The notes below the pieces were generated by a model, which was given only the letters and a program-made list of their open reading frames with translations, did not search any database and was not told where the DNA came from. Shown piece by piece: positions 56,900 through 64,000 of a stretch of DNA of 64,000 nt; the first letter of the stretch is position 1, and every line of letters begins with the position of its first letter. Source of the stretch: Daedaleopsis sinensis (taxonomy: Eukaryota > Basidiomycota > Agaricomycetes > Polyporales > Polyporaceae); assembly GCA_033807695.1 (NCBI GenBank), contig CM066309.1, positions 1,984,001 through 2,048,000 of the forward strand. Reading direction: 5' to 3'. A program made the position numbers and the translations under genes.

Positions 56900-59220
56900 A
56901 CACTAGGACCCTTTGACGAGGCCGATATTTATGTGAACAATCTGTCTGTGATCGAACTCAGACAATCGTTTGGATGGAATGCTGCGATCCTGTATCATTA
57001 GGCAAACCCTCATTTATTAACCAGACCCTCGTTTGATACATACACCTTTCATTTGCGGCTGCCATCATGACGTGCGCAAAGTGCGAGTCCTATCCTTCCT
57101 CACCTTGGCCGCTCACACGCGTTCTTCGCAGTCGTCTCAAGTCGGGCAGAACCGCACGGTGTGTCCCGTCGCTTCACCCTCAAGCGTTCACGGCGTGCCT
57201 GCGCAATTCACATGCACACGCCTCCTCCGTCCGCGTAACGTACATTCACGTCCGTCCGCTGGCGCTGGTTGCGCTGCGTGGAAAACGATCCTCCAACCTT
57301 CACATGTACGTGCACATTTCAAGATCCGCAAGTGGCAACCCAGCGGCGGGGGCGCGCCTGGCACCCGGGTGGCCATGGACCGGTTTGGAAAACGCGTTGC
57401 GAATTTGAGTGATTGGTGCGGGTGCGTCACGGTTGTGGGCGTCCGGGTCACAGAACGTTTGTTTGTCTAAGTTCGTCCCGCCACTCGCGTGAGCCGGGCT
57501 AGCGTATCGCGTACGCGGCGGCGCCTGCGCGAGCTCATTCTGCGCTTGGTCCCATACGCAGGTTGACGTTGAGGGATGGCGAGTACTCGCTGGTACTGGG
57601 CACACGAGACCCCCGTGCGAGCTCCTCTCACCACGCGTCCTCCGCTGCGCTGCAGGACACGGCCCACGTCCGAGGCCATCTGACCGAGATCTGGACGACT
57701 GGGCTTCCAAGCTCCGGCCTCCCCCACGTCACGCAGACCCTTCTAAACACCCTCGTCGATCGTGGATCCGGATCCAGATCTGTGGCCACCGCAGGCTGCA
57801 GCCGGGCGAGGAATGCCCTCTGCCCGTACAGCATCCATGCCATAGAGCATAGAGGACCCTTGAATTCGAGTTCGCCGCACACAGCGCTGCAGCCTACGGA
57901 GCACCTGCAGCCTGCACCTGCACAGAGAGTTCAGAACCCACGCAGCCGCCACCCGCTGCCGCGGAAGTCCCATGCAGACCTGCGAAGCTCTGCGGACTCG
58001 GAGCCCTCCGCCCGCGCTGCTCGACAGGGACCACGGTGCTCCAGGCGCGTCGACTCCCAAGCACGCTGCACAGTATCCATCTGCTCCATCATATTCATTG
58101 TATTCATCGCATGCCGTCTTCCCCGTCCCTGGGATATCCGACAGAGTCTCGACCGCAGCCGCCCCGGGGACCATGTCTTCGCCGAACTTGCGTATCAAAA
58201 AGGCTCAGCACGGATGCAGTTCAGTGCGTCGTCGATGACACACACCCAACACCTGCAGGCTCCTTGAGCCCCGTTCGACTTCGACCTGTGATTTGTCTTT
58301 GAATTGTCGGACAGCGATTGGGGCAAAACGGGGTCGAGATAGCGAGTCGTGTGCTGCACCAGACGCAACCCAGACCCTGACTTGAGGAGCTCGATGCGAA
58401 CTGGTTCCCGTCTACTCGGTCCTTCGCGAAGGCCGTCGGCGGATGACATACATATGGTTCGCCCGGGCTCTAGATCTAATGCTTTAACACATTGACACAT
58501 TGCACATACCTGGAGCTGGAGCCCGCATCTTCGAGAAGCTTTGAGAGCTTGAGAGTCTCGGGCGCACGCGGAGTGTACAATCTCTAAAGGTCATGAAGTA
58601 TCGTATTGGTATCGTGACAACGTTCTAAGTATCCGTGACGGTCGTAAAGCGAGTAACAGGAAAGATAAACAACCATTGCTACACTGGGAGTAGGTAAGCT
58701 GTAAGATCGAGCGATCGAGAGGGCCGGAGAGAGATTACGAGTCGTACTCCACGAGAGCGTGGGAGACGAGACGGCGAGACGAGCGAGACAACAATGTCAG
58801 GGCGAGAGTCAGCGAGACGGGAGACGGGAGACAGGGAGACGGAGAGCAAGACAACACAAGAAAGGAGGTATCTGAGGGGAAGAGAGAAAGAAAGGACGCG
58901 TAAGTGCGGAGGGTAGCGCGGCGTGCGGGACCTGGGAAACCCAACATGTACAGTGAACTAGAAGTGGATAAGTATATACGCAGTCAGATAAGAGTAGATG
59001 CATCCAGAAGTCATTCCATGACGGGAGCGGGAGAGAGATGGAGGAGATGGAGAGAGATGGAGAGAGATAGGGAGAAACGGAGATTATGGGAGACGCGGGG
59101 ACTATGTATATCGTAGTACGGTATCCAGAGGGCGAGAGCAGCAGAGATGAGGAGAAATAAGTGATCCGCGGAACGATAAATACGAATAGCAAACCATGTG
59201 AGGTAGAGTCCGACTATCCA
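56900..59220. other. Intergenic between DUF6534 array and RING protein 3
   Basis: No gene is recognisable in this 2.3 kb. Long GC-rich frames between 57030 and 58270 have no family resemblance. From about 58720 to 59110 the plus strand is a purine-rich simple-sequence tract. The right end should contain the 3' untranslated region of the minus-strand RING gene. Confidence 0.4.
58720..59110 (+). repeat. Purine-rich (GAGAC/GGGAGA) simple-sequence tract
   Basis: The plus strand is dominated by A and G, with repeated GAGAC, GGGAGAC and GAGAGATGGA units. It lies downstream of the minus-strand RING gene, where its transcript would be C/T-rich. Such tracts are prone to length change and can form triplex-like structure. 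Confidence 0.6.
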
Positions 59221-60710
59221 TTACGGCGAGGCGTTGGACAGAGGCGTCTTGTACCGCATGATAGGCGGCACCATGGAAGCATGCGGGCGAGACGCAGCCG
59301 ACGACAGATGGTTCTCAAACCTCTCTGGCCGTCCGGTGGGTGGGCTGCGCGACATGGCGTCGACGGACGGGATCCAGCGCTGGATCAGCTGGACACGCCG
59401 TTCATCCTTCTCCCGCTGCTTGTCGTCGACGCGGAGCTTCTCTTTTTCGTCCGAGCTGGAGCTCGAGCGTGACATTTTGGTGGGTGTCGGCGTCGACATC
59501 GACATCCGGCGGGTCTTGGGGGGTATAGTCGCAGGTCGGGCGATGTCAGCGCCGCTGACAGCAGGAGTGCCGGACCGAAGCGAAGGCGTCATGGATCGTT
59601 GAACGGTATGGAGGGACGTCGTACGCGCGTGAATGGATGGGGGAGCCCGAGCAAGAGAGGACGGGAACGACGGCGTGTACGAGGTGCGAGTCGGGGACGT
59701 CGGCGAAGTGGCACCAGAACGGGAGCCGGCCGACGCCGAAGACACAGATTGAGGACGAGGCGGTGTGACCAGGCCGGAGCTCAGCGATGGGGGGACGGCG
59801 CTGGGGGGCGGCGTCGAGGGAACACCCAACGAGGGGGCGACGGACTTGATCTTGACCCGGCTGACCTCGGCACGAAGACTTTGCCACTCCTGCGCCTTCT
59901 GAGAGTACTGCGACCGCTGCGTTTCGCCGCCTGTCAGCAAGATATTTTTGAAAGATTCCGAAGTCGGGAACTCACCAGACTGCGCAACTCGGCCTCCATT
60001 TTTTCTTTTTCGAGTTCGGCTTGCTCCAACCGCTCCCTGAGATGCGACTCAACGGCCTTCGCGACACGGGTGGCCTCGGAGTGCGCAACATGGTTGACAA
60101 GGATAGCGCGCAGGAGAGCGGCACTGAGCTGGAGAGAGGAGGTCTGCCGACGGACTGCGATGAGCAACGTCGATAAACGGAGAAAAAATCTATCACGCAC
60201 CTGGTCGTCGAACCTGTCCGACTGTAACCAGTCCTGCAGCTCCTTGTGCAAGGTCGTCACCTCCTCCACGGAGCACTTCTTCGCTGCGACCTGGGCCACC
60301 TTAGACTCGAGCCTCCTGGCCTCGGCCCTGGTCTTGGTGGTACCCGGCTTGAAGAGCAAGACGTCGTCATCTCCAGCATCGGGCTCCTGGGCGGGGGTAG
60401 TGGTGCGCTTGGGGGTTGACCAACCGCTGCCGTAGTCGATGCGGATCAGGCGAACGGAGTCGTTCGCGAACTGGACGCGACAGAAAGGACAGACAGGCGT
60501 AAGACGTGAAGGTGTTTTTTTGATGATATTGTTGCAGCAGTTGAGGCAAAGGACATGACCTGTGAGCGGACGACGATGAGAAAAAATTTTGGACTCGACG
60601 ACGGCAACGGCGACGAGGAACTCACCACAAGGAATAGAATGAGGCAGGTTGTGAGGGCCGTACTCCTCTGCGCAGACGTCGCAGAGGCAACCAGGACTAA
60701 GGGTAATCAT
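59221..60710 (-). CDS. RING-finger/coiled-coil protein, paralogue 3
   Basis: Model: complement(join(59221..59916,59976..60143,60201..60559,60626..60710)), 435 residues. It begins MITLSPGCLCDVCAEEYG, like the starts of paralogues 1 and 2, with a RING through CGHVLCLNCC and closing CPFC. A conserved helical region (CSVEEVTTLHKELQDWLQ) and a coiled coil (RVAKAVESHLRERLEQAELE, about residues 190-250) follow, then 180 residues of Ser/Thr/Pro-rich sequence. The intron before the coiled coil lies at the same place as in the other two. The 4-nt exon of the others is absent: one 59-nt intron joins the coiled-coil segments directly. The acceptor choices for introns 2 and 3 (AG at 60144, AG at 59917) were set by keeping the coiled coil in frame. 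E3 activity is inferred from the RING only. Confidence 0.82.
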
Positions 60711-63700
60711 AGTTGAAACCCTGAAGACGACAGAACTGAAGGGGGGAAAGCAGGATCATTGAGCACAGGCGGAAAACAATGAGTCAGGGTAATAAATACG
60801 AGGGAGCGAGGTGCCTGGGACCCGGATATGGAAGGGCACAGCCGCGTGGCGCCCAACGCCCGAAAACCCTTTGCCCCCGTCCCGTCGCACCCCCCGTCCT
60901 GCAGGCAAAAGACACTCACCTCCTGTTGTTTTTGTGTTTTTCTCTCCTCCACGGACGTATGTCCGCGCCCTGCTCTCCTCAGACGCAGCAACCCGCGCTT
61001 CGACTCGTTTCTCGGCGGCGAATCGGCGGCAAAATCATAAAAATTTTGCGACTGTGCGCACGGGCCAGTCCTTGGTCAAAACGTGTTCCCAACAGACAAG
61101 GACGCTACGCACCTGTGATGAGACGCCTTGTTACGCTCACAGCTGGCAGGAAAGGCAGCGAGGAGGGCCGAGGACGAGGAAGCAAAGCCTAACGGTACCA
61201 AAACATGAAAAAAGAGGACGACGGAGTTTGATTTCCCTCGTCTTCAGTTTTATCGCTGCGCGTCTGGGTTAGGGTCTTGGGCTCCCACGCACGGTTCCCT
61301 TGGCCGGAGCGCCCGATTACGCCGCCCCGAACAAGCCACCGACCCATCGCCGCCGTGGCCGCGCTCGTCTTGTTCTGACTCTTGTACACTCATCTCGAGC
61401 GTCGGCAGCGCACTAGCAGGCACTAGCTCGCCCGCATCCTCCTCACTAAGCCGCCACCTGACTTGGCTGAATGTTCTCTGACATATCCACTGACCGTTCC
61501 GTGGAGTTTTTCGCAAACCGTTGACGTACGCAGCGGTCGAATATTTGTCGTGTGCTTGCTTCGCGGCCAGGTAAGTCCGCCAATGTTGCGACTGTACACC
61601 TTTCATATTCTTGGCCTTCGCGATCGTCTCTGTACGGCAAGCTTCTCGTCATCTCTCGCCACGCTTTCATACTTCTCGCGATGGAGCATCTTACCTGAAG
61701 AGACAGGAGGATTCCTGACCGTTTTGGAGCACGGTACAGGCTAAACCCCGCAGCCCATTGGCACGGGCCAAACGTTCACAGTTCGCTTGCGTACACGACG
61801 GCCGCTCTTCCATGCACGTACAGGGCGACTGCGACTGTGCATTAAGTACACCTCACTTCCCGCATAAGAGCCCCCTGCCCACAAGGCTCAATGTGGCGGC
61901 ATGCTCGCACCCTTCCGGCAACCAAGCTGCTCTAAGCATTACTGCCGTATTCTCAACCGCAGCCCATTTACTAATCACTCACCGACACTCCGCTCATCCG
62001 ACGTACACAACGTAACACATGTCCGCCTCGTACGTGTTCAGGCCTTTCCGCGGTCATCTTGAATGCCGTACTGATTCGATGCCTCCAGACAGATGCTCGA
62101 GGCTTCGGATATCGTCTTGCGCACAATCTATCCGCGATCCATCTGGCATCCATCCATCGACGCTCGACCGCCGTACCGCTTTCGGGAACAGATAATCGCG
62201 CGTCCACGGTGAACTTGTACGGACATCCATCGCATATCTCCACCCCCTCCCGCACATTCACCTCTTTTATCACGCATCTCGACGATCCAGACCAGATGAC
62301 GCGCCCGGAGTCGCACATAGTTGAACAAACGTTCGTGCTCCTTCGTGCCCCCGGGATCTCCAACCATTCTTTCCCCAGAGAGATCCCGAGCAGCCCGTAT
62401 GCCCCAGGTGCACGTTCTCGGCCTCCCCGACCCGCATTGGATCAGTACAATGCAGCGAGGCCGCGCAATACCAGTGTTGGTCCGTTATCTTCTCGGCCAT
62501 CGACGACTCACCTTCCATATGCGCCACTCCAGCCCAATGTTTGCGATGTCTGAAAGAACCCGTCCCCGGCCCTCCTTCCACGACAAGATGTCGAAGCGTA
62601 TGTGCCACCCACGCTCGGCTGGATCTTGTCGCCCTCGCTTCCCGCGAACGTCCCCGCGTGCCTTGCGAATCGTATGCGTCTCTCTAAGACTCTCAGCGCT
62701 GGGATACACTGCGAGATCTCAGACGAGGGTGGGGCGCGAACAGCCTCCAGATCGTGGAGACGACATACAAATCATGTGCGTCCGCTCTTCCACACCATCG
62801 CCAGCTTCTCATCTCATCTCCTAAGCTTTAGCTGAACAACCCCGGGACGATCGCGCTTCGCGCCCCGCACTCTCGTGGGTGCCCGGCCCAGGGGCCCTGT
62901 CCGCCCGAAGCCAACGCAGTCGTCCGTACGCGTCTGCGCGCGTGCACATGATACGCAACGGATGACGACAGACGTTCGAGCGGGGCCGCAGTGCATTCCC
63001 CCGGAGCGGGACAACACAGCCAGCCGATCGCGTCGAGCCACGCGCACTCGCGTGTCGGTCCCGGACGGCCGTGCCTCGGAGCACGCTCGGGATCGCGCAC
63101 CGGAGGAGGATGTCCCCATTTCTCGCGCAGCGCGGACGCCCCCGGGCGCGGACAATGTCGTCGTTCCAGGTCCGACGGATTTCCCAGTGTTTGTGCATCA
63201 TGCACCTACCCGTGTCACTGCACTATCTTTGTGCCACCCGGGGACAAGCAGATGTCCGCACGCGCACGCGGGTCCTGCGTTCTGGCGGTGCGTGCATACC
63301 TGCATACCTTCTCTTACGACGTCCCTTTCTCGGCGATGGGAGGTGCTTGTCCGCAACGGGCTAAATCGCCTCTCAAACGCGCTTCCCGTTACGTGTCTTG
63401 CCTTAGGTGGCCGGCGCAGCTCAGCACAGACAGGTTCTGCGTCCTCCTTCTCCTTCGTCGACGCCGATAGGCCCAGCGTCCGCGCGAGAGACGAGGGCGA
63501 GGAACCCCGCGATAAGCCCACACGTGGAGTCCGCCTCGCATACGCAAGCTGCGTAGTACGTGTCGCCAGCCCCCCACGACGCCCGCGATAAAGGCGGGGA
63601 GCACGGAGACGAGGGAGGGGGGCGTGGCGGGCGCCCTAGCCGGGTCTCGTAACTCTGCACAAGCGGGCGAGAAGCCACGGATGTCGGGCCCGGGGTTGCG

Positions 63701-64000
63701 AGGCATCTCTCCGAGGAAGCGCGATTGCCAAAATACCGCGCAGCCTCGTGGCCACACGTTCTGGCAGTCGTGGACCGCGCTCGCAGAAAGAAGGTTCATG
63801 CTGTGAACGAGTGCATGTATAGTTCATTTCGGCGTTGCCCGGGAGGCTTGGCTGCGAGCCTGTGACACTGCCGCTGTAAGATGGACGTGGGGACGTTGGA
63901 CGGCTGAGATTACGAGACCAGAACCTTGGCCTGACGGAGCCTGACGGGCTCTGTGAATGTGGAAGAACGAGCACGATGCGGAGGAATGGTGCGTGGATGG
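60711..64000. other. GC-rich right end, no gene assigned
   Basis: The left end is the upstream region of RING protein 3. From 62.0 to 63.6 kb both strands carry long GC-rich frames (for example 62875-63591 on plus) with disordered-type composition. A small spliced frame starting MSERTRPRPSFHDKMSK at 62548, joining after 62600 through a GTATGT donor to 62692 (HSQRWDTLRDLRRGW), is possible but matches no family known to me. A gene crossing the window edge cannot be excluded. Confidence 0.3.

Noticed and set aside
57563..58267. 234-codon open frame on plus
   Set aside because: No homology recognised, several overlapping frames on both strands and no conserved start or intron structure. Kept only as intergenic sequence.
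62875..63591. 238-codon GC-rich frame near the right end
   Set aside because: Arg/Pro-rich composition and three open frames at once suggest high-GC bias rather than coding. A splice join from the left enters another frame that soon stops.

Overview
The window reads as nuclear DNA of a filamentous basidiomycete, most likely an Agaricomycete. The reasons are many short introns (mostly 45-110 nt, GTRNGT...YAG), very small internal exons, a tandem array of genes for the basidiomycete 7-TM family DUF6534, and orthologues of general fungal housekeeping genes. All gene models below are splice models made by eye. Each keeps a single reading frame across all joins, but none has been tested against transcripts.

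Layout. 0.9-2.3 kb: Mo25/HymA (+). 2.3-8.5 kb: a 6.2-kb block with no recognisable gene. 8.5-10.7 kb: RING/coiled-coil protein 1 (+). 13.2-14.9 kb: a divergent pair, Sec61-beta (-) and a longin R-SNARE of the VAMP7 type (+). 15.4-18.7 kb: RING/coiled-coil protein 2 (+). 19.5-21.8 kb: glycerol-3-phosphate/DHAP acyltransferase (-). 22.5-23.2 kb: ribosomal protein uS11/RPS14 (-), facing away from a tiny cyanase-HTH-like gene at 24.1 kb (+). 25.0-30.5 kb: a decaying tandem array of isoprenylcysteine carboxyl methyltransferase (ICMT/Ste14) genes, all on minus, with two intact copies, one copy with an in-frame stop and at least four relics. 30.6-31.7 kb: an F-box-like protein (-). 31.9-33.9 kb: the mRNA export factor GLE1 (+). 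34.3-38.2 kb: a Kin4-like protein kinase (+). 38.9-39.7 kb: synaptobrevin Snc1 (+). 41.5-42.2 kb: a tail-anchored protein that shares the complete intron layout of the Snc1 gene but not its SNARE motif (+). 43.9-56.9 kb: four tandem DUF6534 7-TM genes (+), about 19 or more exons each. 59.2-60.7 kb: RING/coiled-coil protein 3 (-). 60.7-64 kb: GC-rich sequence with no assignable gene.

Themes. Many genes act at membranes: translocon, two R-SNAREs, phospholipid acyltransferase, prenyl-protein methylation and multi-pass proteins. The window also shows repeated local duplication with later divergence (ICMT array, DUF6534 array, Snc1 pair, three RING paralogues). Intron positions record that ancestry where the protein sequence no longer does. 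The observations most worth following are the Snc1-derived orphan gene, the 4-nt exon conserved between two RING paralogues, and the ICMT copy in which a new stop codon coincides with a possible new intron.
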